A DNA stretch of 64,000 nucleotides from NCBI RefSeq assembly GCF_006716315.1, contig NZ_VFOV01000001.1, forward strand, positions 478,501-542,500. The letters are read 5' to 3'. A program made the position numbers and the translations under genes. The notes beneath the pieces were generated by a model. It was not told where the DNA came from. It ran no database searches and saw nothing but the letters and a program-made list of their open reading frames with translations. Source of the DNA: Nocardioides albertanoniae (GTDB taxonomy: Bacteria > Actinomycetota > Actinomycetes > Propionibacteriales > Nocardioidaceae). Below, one piece after another: positions 32,133 through 40,630 of this stretch (position 1 is its first letter; each line of letters begins with the position of its first letter).

Positions 32133-34184
32133 GTGACCGACACCCACTGTCCATACTGCAGCCTGCAGTGCGGGATGACCCTGAGTCGCAGGGGAACCCG
32201 GCTGGAGGTCGGTGCGCGATCCCAGAGGAACAAGCACAGCCCGGCGAACGAGGGGGCCCTGTGCCGTAAGGGGTGGGCGGCGGCCGGGCTGCGCGGGAGT
32301 CGTGAGCGGCTGACGTCGCCGATGGTGCGTGACCGGGCGACGGGGGAGTGGAGCGCGGTCGAGTGGGACCAGGCGCTCGACATGGTCGCCGCGAGGCTCG
32401 CCGAGCTGCGTGCGACCCACGGCGCCGACGCCAACGCCGTCTTCGGAGGTGGCGGGCTGACCAACGAGAAGGCCTACCAGCTCGGCAAGCTCGCCCGGGT
32501 CGCGCTCGGCACCTCGCAGATCGACTACAACGGCCGCTGGTGCATGAGCTCCGCGGCGTCGGCCGGCAACCAGGCGTTCGGCGTCGACCGCGGGCTGCCC
32601 TTCCCGCTGGCCGACATCGAGCAGACCGACGTCTGTGTGCTCGTCGGCTCCAACCTCGCCGAGACGATGCCGCCGGCCGCCCGTCACCTCGACCGGCTGC
32701 GTGAGAACGGCGGCAAGGTCGTCGTCATCGATCCGCGGCTGACGCCGACCGGCGAGCGCGCCGACCTCTTCCTGCAGCCGGTGCCCGGCACGGACCTGCC
32801 CCTCGCCCTCGGAATCCTGCACCTGCTCGACGCCGCCGGAGCCGTCGACGAGCACTACGTCGCCGAGCGCACCACCGGCTTCGATGACGTACGCCGCTCC
32901 GTGGCCGCCTGGTGGCCGGAGATGGTCGAGCGCGTCAGCGGCGTCGAGGCCGGCCGGCTCCGCGAGCTCGCGGGCCTGCTCGCGAGCGCCGAGAAGGTGA
33001 TGATCCTGACCGCGCGCGGCGCCGAGCAGCACGCCCAGGGCACCGCCACCGTGCTCGCCTGGATCAACGTCGCGCTGGCGCTCGGCATGCCCGGACGGCC
33101 GTACGCCGGCTACGGCTGCCTCACCGGGCAGGGCAACGGCCAGGGCGGCCGCGAGCACGGCCAGAAGGCCGACCAGCTCCCGGGCTACCGGTCGATCGAT
33201 GACCCCGAGGCCCGCGCCCATGTGGCTGCCGTCTGGGGCATCGACCCGGACGCGATCCCCGGCAAGGGGCGCTCCGCGTCTGAGCTGCTGGACGCGCTCG
33301 GCACCCCCGAGGGCCCGAAGAGCCTGCTCGTCTTCGGCTCCAACGTCGTCGTCTCCGCGCCCAACGCCGGTCACGTCGCCTCCAGGCTCGCCGGCCTCGA
33401 CCTGCTCGTGGTCGCCGACATGGTGATGAGCGAGACCGCCGCGCTCGCCGACGTCGTGCTCCCGGTGACCCAGTGGGCCGAGGAGACCGGCACCATGACC
33501 AACCTCGAGGGGCGGGTCATCCTGCGCACCCAGGCGGTGGACCCGCCGGCCGGCGTACGTTCCGACCTGGAGGTGATCGCGGGCCTGGCCGCCCGGCTCG
33601 GCGGGCCCCGCTGGCCGACCGACCCCGAGGAGATCTTCGAGGAGCTCCGCGCGGCCTCGCGGGGCGGCAGGGCCGACTACAGCGGGATCTCCTACGACCG
33701 GATCCGCGCCGAGGACGGGGTCTTCTGGCCGTGCCCCGACGGCAGCGGCGGCGCCCCGCGCCTGTTCGCCGACTCGTTCTTCCACCCCGACGGCCTGGCC
33801 CGCTTCATCGACGTCGACCACCGTGGCGCCGCAGAGGAGCCGAACGACGACTATCCGCTCCACCTGACCACCGGGCGGATCCTCGCCCAGTATCAGTCCG
33901 GCGCCCAGACCCGCCGGATCAAGGACCTCCCCGACGACGGCGCCTTCGTCGAGATGCATCCGCTGCTGGCCGACCGGGTCGGGGCACACGACGGCGACCC
34001 GGTGGTCGTGCGCACCCCGCGCGGCGAGATGAAGGCGCCGGCCCGGGTCGTGACCACGATCCGCCCCGACACGATCTTCGTGCCGTTCCACTGGGTCGGC
34101 GCCAACAAGCTGACCAACGACGCTCTCGACCCCTCCAGCCGGATGCCGGAGTTCAAGGTCTGTGCCGCGGCGGTGAGCGCATGA
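32133..34184 (+). CDS. Assimilatory nitrate reductase, molybdopterin catalytic subunit
   Basis: The 683-residue protein is a bis-MGD molybdoenzyme of the NasC/NarB type that reduces nitrate to nitrite in the cytoplasm. The N-terminal [4Fe-4S] motif is HCPYCSLQCGM with the fourth ligand in GALCRKGW. Molybdopterin domains follow (NGRWCMSSAASAGN, including a Cys; GCLTGQGNGQGGREHGQKADQLPGYR), and the C-terminal dinucleotide-binding domain (LTTGRILAQYQSGAQTRR). No extra [2Fe-2S] tail is present; that domain sits in the next gene product. The start is a GTG with poor ribosome site. Its stop overlaps the next gene. It begins a cluster with nirB and nirD, which supports the assimilatory role. Confidence 0.92.
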   Translation: MTDTHCPYCSLQCGMTLSRRGTRLEVGARSQRNKHSPANEGALCRKGWAAAGLRGSRERLTSPMVRDRATGEWSAVEWDQALDMVAARLAELRATHGADANAVFGGGGLTNEKAYQLGKLARVALGTSQIDYNGRWCMSSAASAGNQAFGVDRGLPFPLADIEQTDVCVLVGSNLAETMPPAARHLDRLRENGGKVVVIDPRLTPTGERADLFLQPVPGTDLPLALGILHLLDAAGAVDEHYVAERTTGFDDVRRSVAAWWPEMVERVSGVEAGRLRELAGLLASAEKVMILTARGAEQHAQGTATVLAWINVALALGMPGRPYAGYGCLTGQGNGQGGREHGQKADQLPGYRSIDDPEARAHVAAVWGIDPDAIPGKGRSASELLDALGTPEGPKSLLVFGSNVVVSAPNAGHVASRLAGLDLLVVADMVMSETAALADVVLPVTQWAEETGTMTNLEGRVILRTQAVDPPAGVRSDLEVIAGLAARLGGPRWPTDPEEIFEELRAASRGGRADYSGISYDRIRAEDGVFWPCPDGSGGAPRLFADSFFHPDGLARFIDVDHRGAAEEPNDDYPLHLTTGRILAQYQSGAQTRRIKDLPDDGAFVEMHPLLADRVGAHDGDPVVVRTPRGEMKAPARVVTTIRPDTIFVPFHWVGANKLTNDALDPSSRMPEFKVCAAAVSA

Positions 34185-35713
34185 GTGCCGCCGCCGTCAG
34201 CTGTAACACGTCGTTCGACGGACTATCCGGTCGTTCAGATAGGGCGAGTAGTCCTGCGAACGACGTGTTACAGCAGCCCGTACGCGGCGACAGGATCGTC
34301 ATCGTCGGCGGCGGCATGGCGGCCGCCCGCCTGGTCGAGGGGCTGGTCGCGCGCGGCCTCGGCCCGCAGACCACGGTGCTCGCGGAGGAGCAGCACGCGC
34401 CGTACAACCGGATCCTGCTCTCCGCCGTGCTCGAGGGCACTCATCGCCCCGAGGCGCTGACGCTGCGCGAGAAGCAGTGGTACGCCGCACGCGGAGTGGA
34501 TCTCCGGCTGGGCTGCCTCGTCGCCGACATCCACCGGGACACCAGGACGGTCGAGCTCGCCGACCGCACGACCGTCCCCTATGACCGGCTCGTGCTCGCC
34601 ACCGGGGCCATCCCGAGCCTGCCCCCGATCCGGGGCACGGTGCGGGCCGACGGCTCGCTCGACCCGAGGGTGCAGGCGTTCCGCAGCCTCGACGACTGCG
34701 TGCGACTGCTCGCCCTCGTCGACCGACAGACCCTCCACGACCGCCCGCGGCGCGCGGTGATCGTCGGCGGCGGCCTGCTCGGCCTCCAGGTCGCCCGCGC
34801 GCTGGCGGTGCGCGGCATCGAGACCGAGATCGTCGAAGGGCGCGACCACCTGCTCAGCAGCCAGGTCGACGCGTCCGCCGGCAAGGTGCTGAAGCGGTCG
34901 ATGGCCAGGCTGGGCACCCAGGTCTATCTCGGCGCCCGCGCGACCCGGCTGACCGAGGAGGGCCTCAGGCTCGACAACGGCTACACGCTCGAGACCGACC
35001 TGGTGGTGCTCACCGCCGGCGGCCGCCCGCGCGCAAACCTCGCCAGAAGAGCCGGGCTCACCGTCAACCGCGGCGTCATCGTCGACGACCGGCTGCGCAG
35101 CATCGACGATCCCCACGTCCACGCGATCGGCGACTGCGCCGAGCACGACGGCAACGTGACCGGCTTCGTCTCCCCGGCCTGGGAGCAGGCCGGGGTGCTC
35201 GCCGACGTCCTCGCCGGCAACGAGGCCACCTATGAGGGACACCGCGTCGTCGCCCGGCTGCGCGCCACCGACCTCGACGTCTGCGTGCTCGGCGACCCGC
35301 GCAACGAGGTCGGCGAGGTCGTCGAGATCGCCAACCCGGTCACCGGCACCCACCGCAGACTCGTCGTGCGCGAGGGCCGCATCGTCGCCGGCGCCCTCGT
35401 CGGCGACCTGAGCCGGGTCGGCGTGATCACCCAGGCCTTCGACCGGCAGACCGTCCTCGGCGACCACGAGGCCGGCAGGTTGCTGCTGCCCGAGCCGATG
35501 CCGGCAGGCGCCGCGCGTCCGAGGCTCCCCGACGACGCCGAGGTCTGCTCCTGCGCGGGGGTCGACGCCGGACGGATCCGAGCGTGCCGGTCCCTCGAGG
35601 ACGTACGCGAGACCACCCGCGCCACCACCGGCTGCGGCGGCTGCGCGCCGGCCGTCCGACAGCTCCTCGCCACCCGAGAACCCGAGCTCAGCATGGAAGG
35701 AACCCCGTTATGA
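34181..35713 (+). CDS. FAD/NAD(P) oxidoreductase with BFD-type [2Fe-2S] domain, nitrate reductase partner
   Basis: A 510-residue flavoprotein that probably feeds electrons to the nitrate reductase, like NasB-type subunits. FAD motif RIVIVGGGMAAARLV begins at about residue 38, the NAD(P) motif AVIVGGGLLGLQVARAL near 190, and AIGDCAEH binds FAD. The C-terminus carries a bacterioferritin-associated-ferredoxin-like cluster domain (CSCAGVDAGRIR and TGCGGC). The first 35 residues before the FAD motif are unusual: a 73-bp imperfect palindrome (34201-34273) encodes SCNTSFDGL...NDVLQQ in frame. The start ATG overlaps the nitrate reductase stop, and its own stop overlaps nirB. Confidence 0.9.
   Translation: MSAAAVSCNTSFDGLSGRSDRASSPANDVLQQPVRGDRIVIVGGGMAAARLVEGLVARGLGPQTTVLAEEQHAPYNRILLSAVLEGTHRPEALTLREKQWYAARGVDLRLGCLVADIHRDTRTVELADRTTVPYDRLVLATGAIPSLPPIRGTVRADGSLDPRVQAFRSLDDCVRLLALVDRQTLHDRPRRAVIVGGGLLGLQVARALAVRGIETEIVEGRDHLLSSQVDASAGKVLKRSMARLGTQVYLGARATRLTEEGLRLDNGYTLETDLVVLTAGGRPRANLARRAGLTVNRGVIVDDRLRSIDDPHVHAIGDCAEHDGNVTGFVSPAWEQAGVLADVLAGNEATYEGHRVVARLRATDLDVCVLGDPRNEVGEVVEIANPVTGTHRRLVVREGRIVAGALVGDLSRVGVITQAFDRQTVLGDHEAGRLLLPEPMPAGAARPRLPDDAEVCSCAGVDAGRIRACRSLEDVRETTRATTGCGGCAPAVRQLLATREPELSMEGTPL
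34201..34273. repeat. In-frame 73-bp palindromic element
   Basis: CTGTAACACGTCGTTCG (34201-34217) and CGAACGACGTGTTACAG (34257-34273) are perfect 17-bp complementary arms. After two mismatches GGACTA (34220-34225) pairs with TAGTCC (34249-34254), extending the stem to about 25 columns. The whole element is read in frame, adding about 25 residues to the N-terminus of the flavoprotein, before its conserved FAD fold. No other copy exists in the window. Confidence 0.8.
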
Positions 35714-38352
35714 GCCCTCACCTCCGCAAGGTCGTCGTCGTCGGTCACGGCATGGTCGGCCACCGCTTCGTGACCGCCGCGATCGAGCGCGGCCTCACCG
35801 AGACCCACGACATCGTGGTGATCGGCGAGGAGCCGCGCCCGGCGTACGACCGTGTGGCCCTCACCAGCTTCTTCGAGGTCGGCGCCGAGGCGCTCTCGTT
35901 CCTCCCAGGCGGTGCCTACGACGACCCGCGGGTCACGCTGCGCACCGGCACCAGCGTCATCGAGATCGACCCCGCCGCGCAGACCGTGATGCTCGGCGAC
36001 GGCGAGGAGATGGCGTACGACGAGCTGGTGCTTGCCACCGGAGCCGCACCCTTCGTGCCGCCGGTGCCGGGCGCCGAGCTCGGGAACGTCTTCGTCTACC
36101 GCACCATCGAGGACCTCGAGGCGATCCGCGAGGCCGCGAAGACCGCCAAGGCCGGCGCCGTGATCGGCGGTGGTCTCCTCGGGCTGGAGGCCGCCAACGC
36201 ACTGCACCAGCTCGGCGTCGAGACCCACGTGGTCGAGATGAACCCGCGGCTGATGTCGGTGCAGGTCGACGAGGCGGGCGGTCGCATGCTCGGCCGGCAC
36301 ATCACCGACCTCGGGCTCACCGTGCACACCGGCGTGATGACGGAGGCGGCTCTCCCGGCGATCGTCGACGTCGATGCCACCGGCGAGGTGGACGGCCAGG
36401 TCAGCGCCCTGAAGTTCAAGGACGTCGAGGAGCCGCTGCCGGTCGACATGATCGTCTTCTCGGCCGGCATCCGGCCCCGCGACGCGCTCGCCCGAGCCGC
36501 CGGCCTCGACCTGGCCGAACGCGGCGGCGTGCTCGTCGACGAGCAGTGCCGCTCCTCCGACCCGCACGTGTGGGCGGTCGGCGAGTGCGCGGCGCCGGGC
36601 GGGAAGATGTACGGCCTGGTGGCCCCCGGCTACGACATGGCCGAGGTGGTCGCCGATGCACTCCTCGGCGGCCAGGGCACCTTCACCGGTGCCGATCTGT
36701 CGACGAAGCTCAAGCTGCTCGGTGTCGACGTCGCGAGCTTCGGCGACGCCCACGGCACCACCGACGACTGCCTCGAGCTCACCTACTCCGACGCGGTCGC
36801 CGGTGTCTACAAGAAGCTGGTGATCAGCGAGGACGGCACCCGGCTGCTCGGCGGTGTGCTGGTCGGCGACGCCTCGGCGTACGGCCTGCTCCGGCCCATG
36901 GTCGCCTCCGGCATCCCGCTCCCGGACAACCCCGAGGAGCTCATCCTGCCTGCATCCAGCGGCGGGGGTGGCGGGGTCCAGCTCCCGCCGGAGGCGCAGG
37001 TCTGCTCGTGCAACGACGTGACCCGCGGCGACATCGAGGCGGCCGTCGATGCCGGCTGTGGGAGCGCCGCGGAGGTCACCAAGGAGACGAAGGCGGGCAG
37101 CACCTGCGGCTCCTGCAAGGTGCAGGTCAAGAAGATCGTCGAGGACTACTTCACCGCCCAGGGCAAGACGGTCGACACCTCCCTGTGCGAGCACTTCGCC
37201 GGCGACGAGCACGGCCGCAGCCCGATGACCCGCGCCGAGCTCTTCGACGTGGTGCTGATCCACGGCTACACGACCTTCGACCAGATCATCGAGGCCCACG
37301 GCACCGGCCGCGGCTGCGACGTGTGCAAGCCGGCGATCGCCTCCATCCTGGCCAGTCAGCTCAACGGCCACGTCCTCGCCGCGGAGAACCGCAAGCTCCA
37401 GGACACCAACGACGCGTTCCTCGCCAACATCCAGAAGAACGGCTCCTACTCGGTCGTGCCGCGCATCCCTGGCGGCGAGGTCACCCCCGAGGGCCTGATC
37501 GTGATCGGCGAGGTCGCCCGCGAGTTCGGCCTCTACACCAAGATCACCGGCGGCCAACGCATCGACATGTTCGGCGCCCGGATGGAGGACCTGCCCGCGA
37601 TCTGGAAGCGCCTGGTCGACGCCGGGTTCGAGTCGGGCCACGCGTACGGGAAGTCGCTGCGCACCGTGAAGTCGTGCGTCGGCTCCACCTGGTGCCGCTA
37701 CGGCGTGCAGGACTCCGTCGGCCTCGCGATCATGCTCGAGACCCGCTACCGCGGGCTGCGCTCGCCGCACAAGCTCAAGGGCGGCGTCTCCGGCTGCGCC
37801 CGTGAGTGCGCGGAGGCCCGCGGCAAGGACTTCGGCGTCATCGCCACCGAGAAGGGCTGGAACCTGTACGTCGGGGGCAACGGTGGCGCCGTCCCGGCCC
37901 ACGCGCAGCTGCTCGCCGGTGACCTGACCACCGACGAGCTGGTCAGCTGCCTCGACCGCTTCCTGATGTATTACGTACGCACCGCCGACCGTCTCCAGCG
38001 CACCTCGACCTGGATCGACTCCCTCGAGGGCGGTCTCGACCGGGTGCGCGAGGTCGTGGTCGACGACGTCCTCGGGCTCGGCACGGAGCTCGAGGACGCG
38101 ATGGCGCAGCATGTCGACGGCTACTTCGACGAGTGGAAGGCGACCCTCGAGGACCCGGCGATGCTGCGCAGGTTCGTCTCCTTCGTCAACGCCCCCGAGC
38201 TCCCCGACCCCAACATCTCCTTCGGAGCCGTGCGCGGCCAGATCGCGCCGGCGGTCGGCGAGCAGCCGGCGTCGGGTCCGGTCGCGCTCGGCTCCTCGAT
38301 CCCGGTCGGCCCGCCGGCCACCGACGAGCACACGATGGAGCACGCCCGATGA
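35710..38352 (+). CDS. nirB: Nitrite reductase (NAD(P)H) large subunit
   Basis: NirB reduces nitrite to ammonium with siroheme and iron-sulfur clusters. The 880-residue protein starts with FAD (VVVVGHGMVGHRFV) and NAD(P) folds (AVIGGGLLGLEAANAL), then BFD-like [2Fe-2S] domains (VCSCNDVTRGDI, TCGSCK; a second CDVCKP), a ferredoxin-half domain, and the siroheme/[4Fe-4S] Cys signature CVGSTWCRYG ... SGCARECAEA. ATG 35710 has AAGGAACC upstream and overlaps the previous stop. nirD overlaps its end by four bases. The neighbouring HemD and CbiX homologues probably supply siroheme. Confidence 0.97.
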   Translation: MSPHLRKVVVVGHGMVGHRFVTAAIERGLTETHDIVVIGEEPRPAYDRVALTSFFEVGAEALSFLPGGAYDDPRVTLRTGTSVIEIDPAAQTVMLGDGEEMAYDELVLATGAAPFVPPVPGAELGNVFVYRTIEDLEAIREAAKTAKAGAVIGGGLLGLEAANALHQLGVETHVVEMNPRLMSVQVDEAGGRMLGRHITDLGLTVHTGVMTEAALPAIVDVDATGEVDGQVSALKFKDVEEPLPVDMIVFSAGIRPRDALARAAGLDLAERGGVLVDEQCRSSDPHVWAVGECAAPGGKMYGLVAPGYDMAEVVADALLGGQGTFTGADLSTKLKLLGVDVASFGDAHGTTDDCLELTYSDAVAGVYKKLVISEDGTRLLGGVLVGDASAYGLLRPMVASGIPLPDNPEELILPASSGGGGGVQLPPEAQVCSCNDVTRGDIEAAVDAGCGSAAEVTKETKAGSTCGSCKVQVKKIVEDYFTAQGKTVDTSLCEHFAGDEHGRSPMTRAELFDVVLIHGYTTFDQIIEAHGTGRGCDVCKPAIASILASQLNGHVLAAENRKLQDTNDAFLANIQKNGSYSVVPRIPGGEVTPEGLIVIGEVAREFGLYTKITGGQRIDMFGARMEDLPAIWKRLVDAGFESGHAYGKSLRTVKSCVGSTWCRYGVQDSVGLAIMLETRYRGLRSPHKLKGGVSGCARECAEARGKDFGVIATEKGWNLYVGGNGGAVPAHAQLLAGDLTTDELVSCLDRFLMYYVRTADRLQRTSTWIDSLEGGLDRVREVVVDDVLGLGTELEDAMAQHVDGYFDEWKATLEDPAMLRRFVSFVNAPELPDPNISFGAVRGQIAPAVGEQPASGPVALGSSIPVGPPATDEHTMEHAR

Positions 38353-38699
38353 ACGCAGCCAGGACCGCCACGTACATCTCCGTCTGTCGCCTCGACGACA
38401 TCGACCCGGAGACCGGTGTCACCGCCTTGGTCAGGGGCGAGGTGGTGGCCGTCTTCCGCACCCACGACGACCGGGTCTTCGCGCTGTCCAACTACGACCC
38501 GTACGGCCATGCATCGGTGCTCGCCCGCGGCATCGTCGGGACTCGCGGCGACGTCCCGTTCGTCGCATCGCCCCTGCTCAAGCAGGCGTTCTCGCTCGAG
38601 ACCGGCCGGTGCCTCGATGATCCTTCGGTCGCCGTCGCGACCTATGAGGTCGATGTGGTCGAGGGGGAGATCCGGGTAGGTGTGGCGGTGGCGCTGTGA
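38349..38699 (+). CDS. nirD: Nitrite reductase (NAD(P)H) small subunit
   Basis: NirD is the small Rieske-fold partner of NirB. The 116-residue protein begins MNAARTATYISVCRLDDIDP and contains EVVAVFRTHDDRVFALSNYDPYGHASVLARGIVG, which matches the family; the Cys/His ligands of true Rieske clusters are missing, as is normal for NirD. The ATG overlaps the nirB stop (ATGA). A 75-base gap separates it from the HemD-type gene. Confidence 0.93.
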   Translation: MNAARTATYISVCRLDDIDPETGVTALVRGEVVAVFRTHDDRVFALSNYDPYGHASVLARGIVGTRGDVPFVASPLLKQAFSLETGRCLDDPSVAVATYEVDVVEGEIRVGVAVAL

Positions 38700-38774
38700 G
38701 GCCGTGAGGGAAAGTTAGCGCCCCCGACCGGCCGGCCCGCGTACGCCGAAATGCGGCTGCCGCAGGGTGACACC

Positions 38775-39926
38775 ATGGCAGTGCAGACGACGCAGGCGAC
38801 CTACGATGCGGATGTGGACAGTGGTGCGCTGAAAGGGTTCCGCGTCGGGGTGACCGCGGCGCGCAAGGCCGAGGAGCAGATCAACCTGCTCGAGCGGCGC
38901 GGCGCCCAGGTGGTGTGGGCGCCCGCGCTCTCCGTCGACCCCAACCGCGTCGACGCCGGCGCGCTGCGTACGGTCACCGAGGAGATCATCGGCGAGAAGA
39001 TCGACATGTTCCTGGCCACGACCGGCGTCGGGATGCGCGCCTGGTTCGACGCGGCCGAGGAGTGGGGCCTGCTCGACCGGCTCCTCGAGACCCTGGGCGG
39101 GGCCGAGATCCTGGCCCGCGGACCGAAGTCGGTCGGCGCGCTGCGGCGACGAGGGCTGCGTGAGCTGTGGGCGCCCGAGTCGGAGGAGTTCGACGACGTG
39201 CTCGAGCACCTGCGCGGTCGCGACCTGACCGGGAAGCGCATCGTCGTTCAGGAGCACGGCCAGTCGCTGTCGATGGTCGCGCACGCGCTGACCAGACAGG
39301 GCGCAGAGGTCATCAACGTGGTCGTCTACCGGGTCGACTCGGCCGCCGACCCCGAGCCGGTGTTCCGCCTGGTCGAGACGCTGGCCGACGGTGAGCTCGA
39401 CGCGGTCACCTTCACCTCCGCGCCGGCCGTGGCCGCGTTCATGCAGGCTGCCGGCTCCGTGGGGCTGCGCGACGAGGTCGTCGCGGCCTTCCAGGCCGAC
39501 GTCATCGCAGCCTGCGTCGGGCCGGTGACCGCAGCCGCCTTCGAGATGTGGGGCGTGCCGACGATGATCCCCGACCGCTCGCGCACCGCGGCCATGGTCA
39601 AGATGCTCGAGGCCGAGCTGCCGCTGCGGCGCGAGGGCCTCCTCATCGAGCTCGCCGGTGGTCACCAGCTGCTGCTGCACGACGACGCGGCGATCCTCGA
39701 CGGTGCCGAGGTGAAGCTCTCCCCGGCTCCCGCCGCCGTGCTCGGAGCCCTCGTCGCCAACCCCGGCAACGTCGTCTCCCGGCAGGCGCTGCTCGCCATG
39801 CTGCCCTCCGGCACCGCCGGCTCGGAGCACGCCGTCGAGATGGCCGTCGCCCGGCTCCGAGCGGTGCTCGGCACCAAGGCCGTCCAGACGGTCGTCAAGC
39901 GCGGCTACCGGCTGGCGGTCGGCTGA
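38775..39926 (+). CDS. Uroporphyrinogen-III synthase domain fused to a winged-helix DNA-binding domain
   Basis: The 383-residue product has an N-terminal HemD domain (GFRVGVTAARKAEEQINLLERRGA, DMFLATTGVGMRAWFDAA, TFTSAPAVAAFM) and a C-terminal OmpR-type winged helix (LSPAPAAVLGALVANPGNVVSRQALL, EMAVARLRAVLGTKAVQTVVKRGYRLAVG). HemD cyclises hydroxymethylbilane to uroporphyrinogen III, the precursor of siroheme. The DNA-binding tail suggests a regulatory role; M. tuberculosis Rv0260c has the same fusion near nirBD. ATG 38775 with AGGGTGAC upstream is preferred; ATG 38751 is possible. The stop overlaps the next start by one base. Confidence 0.88.
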   Translation: MAVQTTQATYDADVDSGALKGFRVGVTAARKAEEQINLLERRGAQVVWAPALSVDPNRVDAGALRTVTEEIIGEKIDMFLATTGVGMRAWFDAAEEWGLLDRLLETLGGAEILARGPKSVGALRRRGLRELWAPESEEFDDVLEHLRGRDLTGKRIVVQEHGQSLSMVAHALTRQGAEVINVVVYRVDSAADPEPVFRLVETLADGELDAVTFTSAPAVAAFMQAAGSVGLRDEVVAAFQADVIAACVGPVTAAAFEMWGVPTMIPDRSRTAAMVKMLEAELPLRREGLLIELAGGHQLLLHDDAAILDGAEVKLSPAPAAVLGALVANPGNVVSRQALLAMLPSGTAGSEHAVEMAVARLRAVLGTKAVQTVVKRGYRLAVG

Positions 39927-40600
39927 TGCGGCTGGTCGTCGTCGCCCACGGCACCCGCCAGCTGCTCGGCAACGCGGTCGCCTCGATCATCGCCAAGCGC
40001 GCCGGCCGGGTGCTGGGGATGGAGTCGAGGGCCGCGTACGTCGAGCTCTGCGAGCCGCTCGTGAGGGATGTCCTGGCCGAGGCCCAGCCGTCGCTGGTGG
40101 TGCCGCTGCTGCTCTCGACCGGCTATCACGTCAGGGTCGACCTGCCGCGGGCCGCCGATGGCCACCCGGCGGCCCTCGGCCGAGCGCTCGGACCGGACCC
40201 GCTGCTCGCCTCCGCCCAGGTCTCCCGGCTGGTCGCCACCGGCGTCGCGCCCGGTCAGCCGGTGGTGCTGGTCGCTGCCGGTTCCAACGACCCGGCCGCC
40301 CGCGCCGACATCGAGACCGCCGGAGCGATGCTGGCCGAGGCGTGGGGCGGCGAGGTCCGCGTCGCCACGGTCTCGGGCTCCGGCGCTCCGGCCGTCGACG
40401 AGGTCGTACGCCCCGGTGACGCCGTCTCCCCCTACCTGCTCGCTCCCGGCTTCTTCTCCGACCTCGTCCACTCTCGCTCCGAAGCCGCTGGGGCCGAGGT
40501 CGTCGCCGACGTCATCGGCCCTCACCCTGACGTCGTCGACCTGGTCGTACGCCGTGCCTCGGAGCTTCGGGGCGAGCCGCGCCCCGCACAGGCTGGTTGA
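39926..40600 (+). CDS. Sirohydrochlorin chelatase-type (CbiX) protein
   Basis: A 224-residue CbiX/SirB-family protein, the ferrochelatase-like enzyme inserting iron or cobalt into sirohydrochlorin. The N-terminus LVVVAHGTRQ carries the metal-site His, and STGYHVRVDLPRAADGH is the conserved middle motif; a second half (VLVAAGSNDPAAR) repeats the fold. With HemD and NirB nearby, siroheme assembly for nitrite reduction is the likely role. It resembles M. tuberculosis Rv0259c, also next to the HemD-wHTH gene. The ATG overlaps the previous stop (TGATG). Confidence 0.88.
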   Translation: MRLVVVAHGTRQLLGNAVASIIAKRAGRVLGMESRAAYVELCEPLVRDVLAEAQPSLVVPLLLSTGYHVRVDLPRAADGHPAALGRALGPDPLLASAQVSRLVATGVAPGQPVVLVAAGSNDPAARADIETAGAMLAEAWGGEVRVATVSGSGAPAVDEVVRPGDAVSPYLLAPGFFSDLVHSRSEAAGAEVVADVIGPHPDVVDLVVRRASELRGEPRPAQAG

Positions 40601-40630
40601 GAGTCGTCTCCCGCTGACCAGCGAGGGCTG

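Noticed and set aside
35230..38343. Very long open frame (over 1000 codons) on the minus strand across nirB
   Set aside because: It is antisense to nirB and results from the GC-rich codon pattern; the product is Arg/Asp/Val/Gly-rich without motifs, whereas nirB has full family motifs. Similar long antisense frames across nadB, clpC, nas, pckG, recB and recC were dropped for the same reason.
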